Assembly: GCF_021401345.1 (NCBI RefSeq)
Contig: NZ_JACBGE010000010.1
Span: forward strand, 113,899 to 177,898
Reading direction: 5' to 3'
DNA: 64,000 bases
Origin: Hydrogenophaga sp. NFH-34
Lineage (GTDB): Bacteria > Pseudomonadota > Gammaproteobacteria > Burkholderiales > Burkholderiaceae_C
The notes beneath the pieces are model-generated. The model ran no database searches. It was not told the DNA's origin and saw only the letters and a program-made list of their open reading frames with translations. The position numbers and the translations under genes are program-made. Each line of letters begins with the position of its first letter. The stretch's first letter is position 1. Below are positions 37,367-45,999 of this stretch, one piece after another.

Positions 37367-38374
37367 ATGCTGGATCGTGATCAGTTGGAAACTTTTGCGG
37401 TGGTGATTGAGCAGCAGAGCTTTGAAAAGGCAGCAACTGCATTGAGCATCACGCGGGGTGCCGTATCTCAGCGCATCAAGGCATTGGAAGAATCGTTGTC
37501 CACGGTACTCGTGCTTCGTGAACGGCCCGTATCACCGACTCCTGCGGGTGAAGTTCTGCTGCGGCACGTGAAGGCACTAAGAGTCATGGAAGGGTCTGCC
37601 CTGCAGGCTCTGGCGCCTCAGCCAAAACTCCACGCCCCTGTTCCGCTGTCCATTGCAGTGAATGCAGACTCCTTGGCCACTTGGTTTCCGGAGGTTTTAA
37701 AAGAACTGCTGTTGAGCCAGTTGGTTGCGTTGGAGGTGGTTGCTGATGACCAGGATCACACATCACAGCTGCTATCCCGTGGCGAAGTCATCGGGTGCAT
37801 CTCCACAAGTGCGAAAGCGGCAGACGGTTTCGCTGCCGAATGTCTGGGTGCCATGGAGTACCGCTGCTACGCGACGCCTGAATTCGCGGCACGAGCCTTC
37901 CCAGACGGATTGACCGTGCCTGCGGTTCTCGCCGCACCCGCAGTCCTCTTCAATCGAAAAGACTCCCTGCATGACGACTTCCTGAAAAGCCGGTTCGGTT
38001 TTTCGATTGACCGGTACGCAAAACACTTTTTGCCTTCCCCTGTGGCCTTGCTGGAGGGTGTGGCGATTGGGGCAGGTTATGGACTGATCCCAAGCACTCA
38101 GGCCCAACCTCTGGTCGAAAGCGGACGGCTCCTAGATCTGTGTCCCAACCACAGCGTCATGGTCGATCTGTACTGGCACCACTGGGAGCTCGAACCGCCA
38201 TTGGCCCACGACGTCACTGCGTTGATCGTCAAGGTGGCTCACCGAGAACTGGTTACAAGCGAAGTCGAGACGCCAGTGGTGATAGCTGGGCCGGGCGACT
38301 CAGCATCAAGACTTCGTCACGTCAACCCTGTGGTGACCGCCCACAATGCCAAAGCCGACTGCAACACTCAGTGA
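37367..38374 (+). CDS. LysR-type regulator, ArgP/LysG-like
   Basis: A 335-aa LTTR. MLDRDQLETFAVVIEQQSFE followed by KAATALSITRGAVSQRIKAL is the ArgP/IciA form of the HTH, which typically controls amino-acid exporters. The effector domain follows the family. GGGAG lies seven bases before the ATG. It overlaps the convergent transporter gene by 69 bp at its 3' end. The transporter and desaturase are the likely targets. Confidence 0.82.
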   Translation: MLDRDQLETFAVVIEQQSFEKAATALSITRGAVSQRIKALEESLSTVLVLRERPVSPTPAGEVLLRHVKALRVMEGSALQALAPQPKLHAPVPLSIAVNADSLATWFPEVLKELLLSQLVALEVVADDQDHTSQLLSRGEVIGCISTSAKAADGFAAECLGAMEYRCYATPEFAARAFPDGLTVPAVLAAPAVLFNRKDSLHDDFLKSRFGFSIDRYAKHFLPSPVALLEGVAIGAGYGLIPSTQAQPLVESGRLLDLCPNHSVMVDLYWHHWELEPPLAHDVTALIVKVAHRELVTSEVETPVVIAGPGDSASRLRHVNPVVTAHNAKADCNTQ

Positions 38375-39565
38375 TACAGCAAGGCCGGCAACCAGCGAGG
38401 AGGCGTCAGCAGCCTGCGGTGCAAAAAGGCCAAACCAACTGGCCACATAAACGCATCCAGACACGACAAGCCCCGTGACCATGGTGGCCCTGGCACGTTG
38501 AGGGGTCAGACTGATGCCTGACAGCAGGGCAATGAAGCAGACGCCGACGCTGGCCAGGTAAATGATGTTGACCGACACCATGGTCTCGACGATGCCCTGG
38601 TCCCGTGAGGCAAGCGCAGCCCCGATGATGAGGGCTGCGGCCGAGACAAGCCTTGGCCGACTGACACCTGACTGAGTCGTGCTCATCGCAGAGGCCATCG
38701 CCCGCAGAATCGCCGCCCCCGAACCCAACGCTGCAAGGGACAGGGCCACCAACATGGCAGCCCCCAGTCCCCACGCGAGATTGCCCACAGCTTGAGACAA
38801 CACCCACGGAATGACCTGTTTGCCGTCTGGCATGTTCACCAGCGCACCGCTTGATTGCATTGCCACTACAACAGCTGCCGGCAAAAGCCCAATGAGAATC
38901 AGAGCGAGTCCAGCCATGGTGCATCCGACCATAGCGCTCCGGGCTGTTCGACCGGACATCACAAACTGGTGGTAGTCGGCTCCTGTGATGACCAGAAGGC
39001 CGACAGCGAGCGACATGGAGCCCAGTTGGGTCGGACTGAAGGTATCCAGATCCTGCACAAATCTAGGCACTGCCTCCCGGTAGAGTGCCAGCCCGTCTGC
39101 CGCCACAAGGGTGTACACAAGAACCACCCCGCTCAACAGGAGGCATCCGGCGAACACACTCGAAGCGATGCGAAGACTCATTTGAGCCGCGACGTAGATC
39201 AGGCTCAGCACGATGAACAGTCCATACGGATCGGGCACTCCCAGCAAGCGAGCAACAGCCACACCGCCATGAATCTGTGCGGCGAGCACACCCGCCATCC
39301 ACACCACAGACAGCGCCGCAACCAAACCGCGCAGTTGCAGGCCGTACGCTCGCCCAAACAAGTCCCACACTGACAAACCAGACCTCCACAACGGCTGTGC
39401 CACCAGCGCGAGTGCGAGCATGCCGAACCCGGTGGCCATGCCGTAGATGCTTCCTGCCATCCCGTGTGTCAGGGCCAGTTCTCCAGATCCAAACAAAAAG
39501 CCGATGCCGTAGCTGGCCGACACCAACAACGCCGCGATCTGGAAGCTGTTCAGGACGCGATTCAT
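38306..39565 (-). CDS. Polytopic transporter (sodium-solute symporter-like)
   Basis: A 419-aa protein with about 12 hydrophobic helices: IAALLVSASYGIGFLFGSGE in helix 1, IAVG-type loops, and SLAVGLLVITGADYHQFVMS in the middle. The unwound first helix with GFLFGSGE resembles LeuT-fold symporters (SSS/APC). Substrate unknown. The ATG at 39565 overlaps the desaturase stop by one base (TGATG), so it is translationally coupled to the desaturase. It overlaps the LysR gene at the 3' end. Confidence 0.65.
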   Translation of the reverse strand: MNRVLNSFQIAALLVSASYGIGFLFGSGELALTHGMAGSIYGMATGFGMLALALVAQPLWRSGLSVWDLFGRAYGLQLRGLVAALSVVWMAGVLAAQIHGGVAVARLLGVPDPYGLFIVLSLIYVAAQMSLRIASSVFAGCLLLSGVVLVYTLVAADGLALYREAVPRFVQDLDTFSPTQLGSMSLAVGLLVITGADYHQFVMSGRTARSAMVGCTMAGLALILIGLLPAAVVVAMQSSGALVNMPDGKQVIPWVLSQAVGNLAWGLGAAMLVALSLAALGSGAAILRAMASAMSTTQSGVSRPRLVSAAALIIGAALASRDQGIVETMVSVNIIYLASVGVCFIALLSGISLTPQRARATMVTGLVVSGCVYVASWFGLFAPQAADASSLVAGLAVSLSVAVGFGIVGGHHRVDVTKS

Positions 39566-40509
39566 CACGTTGCTGCCCTGCTCTGCCATTCTGTCGTCAC
39601 TGCATCCGCTGAGCCGAAGTAGGCGCGGCAGACGTGTGATCGATCCTCGAACAGGGTCAACTGACTCAGCAGTGTGTGAGCTTCCGGAAGTCGGTAGTAC
39701 GGAACTGCTGGCAACAAATGATGGGTGAGATGGTAGCCGTTGTTGCGCGGATGAATGGTCCAGCGCCAGGGTCCGTGACAGACCATGTCACGGGTGAAGC
39801 CAAACACCCCACCTGGCTGCAGCCCAAAGTGATCGCACATCTCGCGAAAGGTGGTGATGCAGTGAAAAAGCGTGGCCCGCGAGAGCAGCCACAGCACTAC
39901 AAAAGCCAACGCAAAGTCGCCACCGCCCAACATGGCCAGCCCTCCGACGAAGCTCGCCCACCATCCAATGATGAAGGCCTTGCTCCGCAAAGTAACCTCC
40001 TTCGCGAGCAGATGACCTCCCAGTGAGCCTAGCCAGGTGGGCCATGACAGCAAGCACCTGGCGTAGCTGACCACCCAGAAAGTTGGCAGATGATCCTGCC
40101 CTGGTATCAGGTCAGGATCACCTTGCTTGCGGCCCAACTCCAGGTGGTGCTGGAAATGTGTTTCCCGATATCGGGAGAGGCTGGCGAACAGCAGTGGCGC
40201 CAACAGCACCCGGGCGGTGAAGTCGTTCTGATGCTTGTTTCGCCAGATGTTCCGGTGACCCGCGTCGTGCAGGATGTTACCCAGTGCCCTTTGCCGAATG
40301 GAGATCACCAGCACGGACAACGGCACAAGCACTGCACCGAGCCACACGACAGCAGCAACGGCTCCCAGGATCAGCGCCCAATCGAATGCAATGTCGAGCA
40401 GCACTTGCCCAGGTCGCAGCTTGAACAACTCGCTGTACGCACTACCCTGCTGACTCAGCTGACTGCGAAGATCGGCCATGTCCGCGAGGACTTCGGAAGT
40501 CGGTGCCAT
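39565..40509 (-). CDS. Membrane fatty-acid desaturase-like protein
   Basis: A 314-aa diiron membrane protein with three histidine boxes: HDAGH (ILHDAGHRNIW), HFQHH (ETHFQHHLELG) and HLTHH (GYHLTHHLLP), plus paired hydrophobic segments. This spacing fits the FA_desaturase family, which also includes hydroxylases and carotenoid ketolases. AAGGAG lies seven bases upstream of the ATG at 40509. It forms a two-gene unit with the coupled transporter. Confidence 0.85.
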   Translation of the reverse strand: MAPTSEVLADMADLRSQLSQQGSAYSELFKLRPGQVLLDIAFDWALILGAVAAVVWLGAVLVPLSVLVISIRQRALGNILHDAGHRNIWRNKHQNDFTARVLLAPLLFASLSRYRETHFQHHLELGRKQGDPDLIPGQDHLPTFWVVSYARCLLSWPTWLGSLGGHLLAKEVTLRSKAFIIGWWASFVGGLAMLGGGDFALAFVVLWLLSRATLFHCITTFREMCDHFGLQPGGVFGFTRDMVCHGPWRWTIHPRNNGYHLTHHLLPAVPYYRLPEAHTLLSQLTLFEDRSHVCRAYFGSADAVTTEWQSRAAT

Positions 40510-40775
40510 GTGGACACTCCTTCTCACTGTGCTTTGCCGTGTGGTGCCCGGCGGTCAAAGCAATAGATGGCGAGAGTCTGTTCCGGGCTGCGCCAGACGG
40601 TAGCAGCAGATCCCGGTTGAGTGCCTATGTTTAGGAACTTTGGCGTCGCGTCAATTCAGCTAAACCGACCCATTCAGCGTCGTGCCTGCGCACTTGTGCA
40701 CGCGCCGGACGAACGCCAGCCGCCCATAATCAACGCCGAAAGCCAACACCATTGCCCTGTGCAGGAGGACATCGG

Positions 40776-41189
40776 ATGAGCGGAGAAAAAGACCAACTTC
40801 GGCTGCAGCAATTGATGGCCCCTGACCTTCGGCCAGAGACCTACGTTTACTGCACCTTCGAGGATCACAGCCTCCCCGTCGACCTCTCCCCCATCTGCAC
40901 CTTCAGGGAGTCAGAAGGTTTGACAGCCATCGTAGAGCGCTCTCAAGCCGTTCGAGCCAAAGTGCCCTACATCTTCGAAGCCAAACTCATCACGCTAACC
41001 GTGCACTCGTCGTTGGAGGCCATCGGGTTCCTAGCCATGATCTCCTCGGCATTGGCCAACGCGGGCATCCCCTGCAACGCGGTCGCAGCCTTCCACCACG
41101 ACCACCTGTTCATCCCGGTGGACCGAGCCGATGATGCGTTTTCTTTGCTTGAGGCTTTGAGCCAAAGCAGCGCACCAGCGGTGATTTGA
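40776..41189 (+). CDS. ACT-domain protein
   Basis: A 137-aa protein composed of two tandem ACT-like modules: TYVYCTFEDHSLPVDLSPIC and TFRESEGLTAIVERSQAV, then LITLTVHSSLEAIGFLAMIS, ALANAGIPCNAVAAFHHDHL, FIPVDRADDAFSLLEAL. ACT modules bind amino acids; stand-alone forms of this type are uncharacterised regulators. GGAGG sits upstream of ATG 40776. It is divergent from the desaturase-transporter pair. Confidence 0.8.
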   Translation: MSGEKDQLRLQQLMAPDLRPETYVYCTFEDHSLPVDLSPICTFRESEGLTAIVERSQAVRAKVPYIFEAKLITLTVHSSLEAIGFLAMISSALANAGIPCNAVAAFHHDHLFIPVDRADDAFSLLEALSQSSAPAVI

Positions 41190-41390
41190 CGATCAGCGTG
41201 CGATATGTCTTTCGTCGTTTAGCGCGACTGACCTAGCTGCAGATTTGGTCGCCCTGACCGGATTTCCTTTGACATCGCGCGTTGCGCTTGTCTACCCTCC
41301 CCTCTATCCAGTCAGTTGAGACTTGATGCGTGGGTCACGCGGTGCCTGCACTGCGTGGCCTGTCGGTCAACCCGACCTGTAGGAGTGGGG

Positions 41391-41828
41391 ATGAGCAAGC
41401 TTCAGACTCCCGTGGTGATCCAGTCAGCACGCGCCGTGTTGGCTCGACCCTCGGTCAAACGCCGCATAGACCCCATCGACGAGCCTGCTCGCCCTTTGGG
41501 CTCAAAGCGTTCGGCGCTTGTAGTCAAACGCGCTGACTCGGCTGCGTTGACTGCTGGTCACAAAACTGCACTTGCTGCGACGGGCGACTCGTTGCTGGTC
41601 TCAGCCGATGGCGCTGTGACTTTCCTGCTGCGCACTACAAACTTCGGTCTGCTGATGGAGCGCACCCAACGTCAAGGTGCGGGTATGCGACTGGTACAGA
41701 CGATGGTGTTTCGTGACGTGAAGAGCTTCGAGTTCTGGTGTGCGGTTGAGCCCCTGCGGTTTGGAGATGGGCTGCTGTTCAGCAAGCTGGTGCGCGAAGG
41801 CCATGAAGCATTTACTGCCAGGTGCTGA
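41391..41828 (+). CDS. Protein of unknown function upstream of LuxR-type regulator
   Basis: 145 aa with a basic, Pro-containing N-terminus (residues 1-45) and a beta-rich C-terminal half (GAVTFLLRTTNFGLLMERTQ, GMRLVQTMVFRDVKSFEFWC, PLRFGDGLLFSKLVREGHEA). No recognised domain. AGGAG lies before the ATG. The LuxR-type gene starts 34 bp after its stop, suggesting co-transcription. A frame overlapping its end belongs to the next gene and is not used. Confidence 0.5.
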   Translation: MSKLQTPVVIQSARAVLARPSVKRRIDPIDEPARPLGSKRSALVVKRADSAALTAGHKTALAATGDSLLVSADGAVTFLLRTTNFGLLMERTQRQGAGMRLVQTMVFRDVKSFEFWCAVEPLRFGDGLLFSKLVREGHEAFTARC

Positions 41829-41862
41829 ATCCAACAGGCACGCTTCGCAAAGGTGCGACAGC

Positions 41863-42585
41863 ATGGACGATGTGCGCGTTTTACAGCTGCTACCTCTGAT
41901 CGCAGACGTCAGCTCTTCTGGCGAAGTGCTATTGCTCTTTCACGAGGTTGTTGCCGGCCTGGGTGCCGACGAGGGCGTCTTCTTGAGCTGCCTCCGGGAT
42001 GATGCAACCCGAACCTCCTTTCGGTCTATGTGGGCGTGCGACCCGGCATGGGCGGCGGAATACGCGTCGAACCGTTGGTTCGAACACGACCCCTGGTTAC
42101 GGTATGCATCGAGCAATGCGGAACCCATCCGTTCCAGCGAATTGGCCTGCTCATCGAATGAGGAAGTCAATTTCACCCACGCAGCGGCACAGCATGGCTT
42201 CACCTCAGCCCTGATTGCACCTGCTCCCAGCCCCGTTGGCCTCTCCCGGGTGGGCGTCCTGTGCCTGGGATCAGCGGACCCCAGTAGGTTTGACGGCGAA
42301 AATTTCTCCATGATGCGCGTGCTGGCAAGCGCGCTCGCCATGGAATTGCATCATTGGATCGCGAAATCTATGCGCGAAGAAATGCTTCAAGGGGTGCGCC
42401 TCACAGACGCCGACCTGCAACTCCTGCACCACGAGGCCGCCGGTCACAGCAGCAAGGTCATCGGCGCGGCCATGAATCTGGAAGCCAAAACCATCGACTG
42501 CCGCTTCCAGCGGCTCAATGCCAAGTTGGGGGCGCCTGATCGGCGCACTGCGGTGCGCGTCGCACGCCTCTATGGACTCCTTTAG
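41863..42585 (+). CDS. LuxR-family regulator, orphan (solo) type
   Basis: A 240-aa protein. The N-terminal ~160 residues resemble an autoinducer-binding (GAF-like) domain: WACDPAWAAEYASNRWFEHD then PWLRYASSNAEPIRSSEL, echoing the Y/W..D motif pattern of LuxR receptors. The C-terminal HTH is degenerate relative to GerE (VRLTDADLQLLHHEAAGHSS, KVIGAAMNLEAKTIDCRFQR). No synthase (LuxI) is nearby, so it is called a solo. It may control the preceding small gene or the desaturase cluster. Confidence 0.68.
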   Translation: MDDVRVLQLLPLIADVSSSGEVLLLFHEVVAGLGADEGVFLSCLRDDATRTSFRSMWACDPAWAAEYASNRWFEHDPWLRYASSNAEPIRSSELACSSNEEVNFTHAAAQHGFTSALIAPAPSPVGLSRVGVLCLGSADPSRFDGENFSMMRVLASALAMELHHWIAKSMREEMLQGVRLTDADLQLLHHEAAGHSSKVIGAAMNLEAKTIDCRFQRLNAKLGAPDRRTAVRVARLYGLL

Positions 42586-42656
42586 GCTGGCTGCTGTCGC
42601 TCGAACTTGCCAGTTGAACGTTCGCTATCGATGTGACCGGTCATTCCAAGCGTCAG

Positions 42657-44045
42657 TCAACCTGCAACTGAGCCGGGAAACACGAGGCAGAAAGTGGTGA
42701 TGCCGTTGCTCGAACTGGCTGTCACGGCACCGCCATGGGCCGCCATGATGGCTTGGGTAATCGACAAGCCCAGGCCGGCACCGTCGGAGTCCGGGTGGCT
42801 GCGTGATTTGTCCACCCGGAAGAAGCGGTCGAACAGCCTCGGCAGCACCTCGGGCGAAATGGTGACCCCTTGGTTGGTGAGGCTCAGCGTGGTGTTCGCA
42901 CCCTGCTGCTCGATCATCACCGCCACCTCGGCATCGGTCGGTGAGTGCCGCAGCGCATTGGACAGCAGGTTGCCGATCGCACGCCGCAACATCAGCCGGT
43001 CGCCCATGACCACCGCTTGGCCGGTGAGTGATAGCCGGATACGCTTTTCATCAGCCACCGCATCGTAGAACTCGAACAGCGCCTGTGTTTCCTGGTCCAG
43101 CGATATCGCTTCCGGGTTGGGCAATTCGATGCCGTGTTCCGTCTTGGCCAGAAACAGCATGTCGGACACCATGCGGGCCAGCCGCTGGAACTCTTCGGCG
43201 TTGGAGGCGAGGATGTCCTGATAGGCGTTCGCATCCCGTTTCTGGGCCAGTGACACCTGGGTCTGGGTCAGCAGATTGTTGATGGGGGTACGCAGTTCGT
43301 GCGCCAGGTCGCTGGAAAACTCCTGCAGCCGCGCGAAGTCGGATTGCAGGCGCTCCAGCATGTTGTTCAGGCTCTGCGCCAGGTCGGCGAACTCCGCCGG
43401 CACCGCTTGCACCGGCATTCGCTGGTCCAGCTTCTGAGCCGTGACGGTCATGGCGCGCTCCTTCATCACCCGCAGCGGCGCCAGCCCTCGGCGCGCCGCC
43501 CACCAGCCCAGCAGGCCACTGACCAGGATGGCGCCCAGCAGGTACAGCATCAGCGTCTGACGCAGTGCCTGCAGGAAGTGCGCATGGTGTGCCGTGTCCA
43601 CTGCGATCCTGAGCTGCATCGTCGCTTGCGAGGCGACGTCGGGCAGCGCAGGGGCCTCGGCCTGAGCCGACAGCCCTCTGAGCGTTTGAGGCCCCACTGA
43701 CCAGTCCACCGGATTGGCCCCCGAGTCCGCGGTGGGCAGGCCCTTGGGAAAGCTGGCAGCCTCCTGTCCATACACCAGCCGATCACCTTGTCGCAGATCG
43801 ACAAAAAGCCCATGGTGGCTGTTCAGCAGCTCATCCAGCCGGCCGGACAGTTCGACCTGCGAAGGCGACTCCCGGACGATCTTCTGGACCAGTCCGATCT
43901 TGTCTTTGAGGTAGCCGTGATCCAGTTCGACAAAGTGCCGCTCGGTGGCCAACGACACCAGGACGCCCATGCCGACCAACACCGCCGCGGACACCAGGGT
44001 ATAGAACGCGGTCAGCCGCGCGGTGAGCGAGAGCCGCCCCGGCAT
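42657..44045 (-). CDS. cusS: Heavy-metal sensor histidine kinase (CusS-like)
   Basis: A 462-aa inner-membrane kinase. Two helices (residues ~13-31 and ~168-188) flank a periplasmic metal-sensing loop; HAMP follows (GLAPLRVMKERAMTVTAQKL). The phospho-acceptor His lies in SSDLAHELRTPINNLLTQ; N box NLLSNALRHS; G boxes DGAGLGLSI. It is coupled to the response regulator by TGATG overlap. Together they should sense periplasmic copper or silver and drive the copper genes located on the other strand. Confidence 0.9.
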   Translation of the reverse strand: MPGRLSLTARLTAFYTLVSAAVLVGMGVLVSLATERHFVELDHGYLKDKIGLVQKIVRESPSQVELSGRLDELLNSHHGLFVDLRQGDRLVYGQEAASFPKGLPTADSGANPVDWSVGPQTLRGLSAQAEAPALPDVASQATMQLRIAVDTAHHAHFLQALRQTLMLYLLGAILVSGLLGWWAARRGLAPLRVMKERAMTVTAQKLDQRMPVQAVPAEFADLAQSLNNMLERLQSDFARLQEFSSDLAHELRTPINNLLTQTQVSLAQKRDANAYQDILASNAEEFQRLARMVSDMLFLAKTEHGIELPNPEAISLDQETQALFEFYDAVADEKRIRLSLTGQAVVMGDRLMLRRAIGNLLSNALRHSPTDAEVAVMIEQQGANTTLSLTNQGVTISPEVLPRLFDRFFRVDKSRSHPDSDGAGLGLSITQAIMAAHGGAVTASSSNGITTFCLVFPGSVAG

Positions 44046-44731
44046 CAACGCGCGCCCTCGGGGGCTTCCAGCACATACCCCATGCCACGAACGGTCTGTA
44101 TCAACCGCGGCTCGAACGGGTCGTCCACCTTGGCCCGCAGGCGGCGCATGGCGACCTCGATCACGTTGGTGTCGCTGTCGAAGTTCATGTCCCAGACCTG
44201 GGACGCGATCAGGGAGCGGGGCAGCACCTCGCCCTGCCGACGCATCAGCAGCTCCAGCAGGCCGAACTCCTTGGCGGTGAGGTCGATGCGCTTGCCGGAT
44301 CGGCTCACGCGTCGGCGCAGCAGGTCCAGTTCCAAGTCGGCCACCTGCAGTGTGGTGGACTCCATGCCCGATCGGCCTCGGCGCAGGATGGTGCGCACCC
44401 GCGCCAGTAGTTCGGCGAACGAAAACGGTTTGACCAGGTAGTCGTCTGCGCCCAGTTCCAGCCCCTTGACGCGGTCCTCGACCTGGTCCCGGGCGGTGAG
44501 GAAGAGCACTGGCATCTGGCGCCCCTGGGCACGCAGGTTCTGTAGCACCTGCCACCCGTCCATGCCCGGCAGCATCACATCCAGGATCACCAGGTCGTGG
44601 TCGCCTTCCAAAGCATGGTGCAGACCGTCCACGCCGTTGGTGACGAGTTCCACCGAATAGCCCGCTTCGCGCAGACCCTGTCTGAGGTAGTCACCCGCTT
44701 TGGGTTCGTCTTCAACAATCAGAATCTTCAC
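44045..44731 (-). CDS. cusR: Copper-responsive response regulator (CusR/CopR-like)
   Basis: A 228-aa OmpR-class regulator. Receiver domain with the acidic pocket ([18 protein letters not shown]) and phospho-Asp in [13 protein letters not shown]; Lys in [11 protein letters not shown]-terminal winged helix with [14 protein letters not shown]. The start is a GTG at 44731 with AGGAG eight bases upstream; an in-frame extension to 44785 runs into the promoter and is rejected. It is the first gene of the two-component pair and divergent from the TolC-like gene. Confidence 0.9.
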   Translation of the reverse strand: MKILIVEDEPKAGDYLRQGLREAGYSVELVTNGVDGLHHALEGDHDLVILDVMLPGMDGWQVLQNLRAQGRQMPVLFLTARDQVEDRVKGLELGADDYLVKPFSFAELLARVRTILRRGRSGMESTTLQVADLELDLLRRRVSRSGKRIDLTAKEFGLLELLMRRQGEVLPRSLIASQVWDMNFDSDTNVIEVAMRRLRAKVDDPFEPRLIQTVRGMGYVLEAPEGAR

Positions 44732-44784
44732 GTGAGTTCTCCTGACCGCGAGTGTGCCTGCCTTGAGGCCCGTCGACTCAAACA

Positions 44785-44801
44785 TGACATTTTTGTAATC
44801 T
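44785..44801. promoter_or_regulatory. CusR-type box 1 between cusR and the copper operon
   Basis: TGACATTTTTGTAATCT, an imperfect dyad (ATGACA / TGTAAT) like the CusR box consensus AAAATGACA..TTGTCATTTT. It lies 53 bp upstream of the cusR start and 75 bp upstream of the TolC-like gene start, so it may serve both directions. A second copy occurs at 48835. Confidence 0.6.
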
Positions 44802-44875
44802 GGCCGACAGGGGAGTGTCGGCTTGGCACCTCCAGAATTCGCCCCGCTTGATCCATATCAAACGGAGTGAAACCA

Positions 44876-45985
44876 GTGACAACTTCATTTCTCAATCGGG
44901 CCTGCCACCATGTGCTGGCAGCGAGCCTCTTGAGCATTCCCTTCGCGCTTGCCGCGCAGACCACCAGCCCACAACAGGAGGCCGACTGGCGCCGAGCCAA
45001 CGACGCGGTAGGTGCGCTCAAACGAGGCCATGCCGACGTGCTCAAGTGGGAGCAGGCCAACACCGTTGCCTCCACCACGACGCCCGGCGGAACCACCGGC
45101 ATGGCCATTCCCACCGCCGAGGCGGCGGTTCGCATGGCCTGGGCGGTGCACCGCGATCTGGCGCGTGCGTTGGCCCGGTTGGGTCCTAGGAACGAACAAC
45201 TGATCGCGGAGGGCCGCTGGACGAAGCTCGACCCCAGTCTGCAACGGCGCGTCGAGGATGCTGGTGAGGTGCTGGAGGTGGCTGCGGCCGGCCGCAAAGC
45301 CTGGATTGAAGCTGTCGCCGCCCAACAGGTGCTGAAGCACCAACGCGACATGCTCGAAGCCTCACAGGCGGCCTATGAACTGGGGCAGCGCATGGTGACG
45401 GTGGGCAACTGGAGCAAGCTGCAACTCTCCCCCGTCCAACTCGCTGCGTCCAACGCACGCATGAATCTGCGGCGGGCTCAGCAAGCGGCCGCACAGGCCC
45501 AGGCCAATCTCGTCAAAACGATGGGGCAAACGGGCCTGCAGGAAGGGTTTGTGCTGCCGGACCAACTGCCTGCCATCCCGGCGCAACCCCTGACAGCAAC
45601 GGACTTGCAAAAGCGCGCCGATGCTGTTCGCAACCAGCTGCCCGATGCAGAAAGTCTGCGCAACCGTGCGCTGTCCAAGGTGGCCATGAATGTCTACTGG
45701 GCGGCCCATGCCTTGGCCCAGGACAGCCAGGGGGACATTCTGAAGACCCGCGAGTTCATCACCGAAGAGACGGTGCTGCACTACAACGGCATGCTCAAGA
45801 GCGTGTGGGACCTGCTGGACGAGGTGCGCAACCAGTCCCAGGCCACCGTGGACGCCATCGGCGCGCAGCGTGACTTCTGGCTGGCCGAGGCGGATCTGCA
45901 GTGGGTCCTGCAAGGCGGCGAGCCGGACAGCTTTGTCGGCCTGGGAGGCGCCGGTGGCGATGCCCCGGCCGCAGCAGCGCATTGA
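44876..45985 (+). CDS. Outer-membrane efflux (TolC-like) protein
   Basis: A 369-aa exported protein (signal peptide ending about ALAAQT) with long alpha-helical, Gln/Ala-rich stretches: RAQQAAAQAQANLVKTMGQT and AYELGQRMVTVGNWSKLQLS, the latter resembling the TolC family helix-turn pattern. It is shorter than typical TolC (about 420-480 aa) and the beta-barrel strands are not obvious, so a truncated or divergent family member is possible. GGAG lies upstream of the GTG at 44876; GTG 44867 is the alternative. First gene of the copper operon. Confidence 0.6.
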   Translation: MTTSFLNRACHHVLAASLLSIPFALAAQTTSPQQEADWRRANDAVGALKRGHADVLKWEQANTVASTTTPGGTTGMAIPTAEAAVRMAWAVHRDLARALARLGPRNEQLIAEGRWTKLDPSLQRRVEDAGEVLEVAAAGRKAWIEAVAAQQVLKHQRDMLEASQAAYELGQRMVTVGNWSKLQLSPVQLAASNARMNLRRAQQAAAQAQANLVKTMGQTGLQEGFVLPDQLPAIPAQPLTATDLQKRADAVRNQLPDAESLRNRALSKVAMNVYWAAHALAQDSQGDILKTREFITEETVLHYNGMLKSVWDLLDEVRNQSQATVDAIGAQRDFWLAEADLQWVLQGGEPDSFVGLGGAGGDAPAAAAH

Positions 45986-45999
45986 AAGGACACCAGAAC

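Noticed and set aside
40629..40665. Inverted repeat GTTTAG/CTAAAC upstream of the desaturase
   Set aside because: Six-base arms with 25-base spacing have low significance and no matching regulator class.
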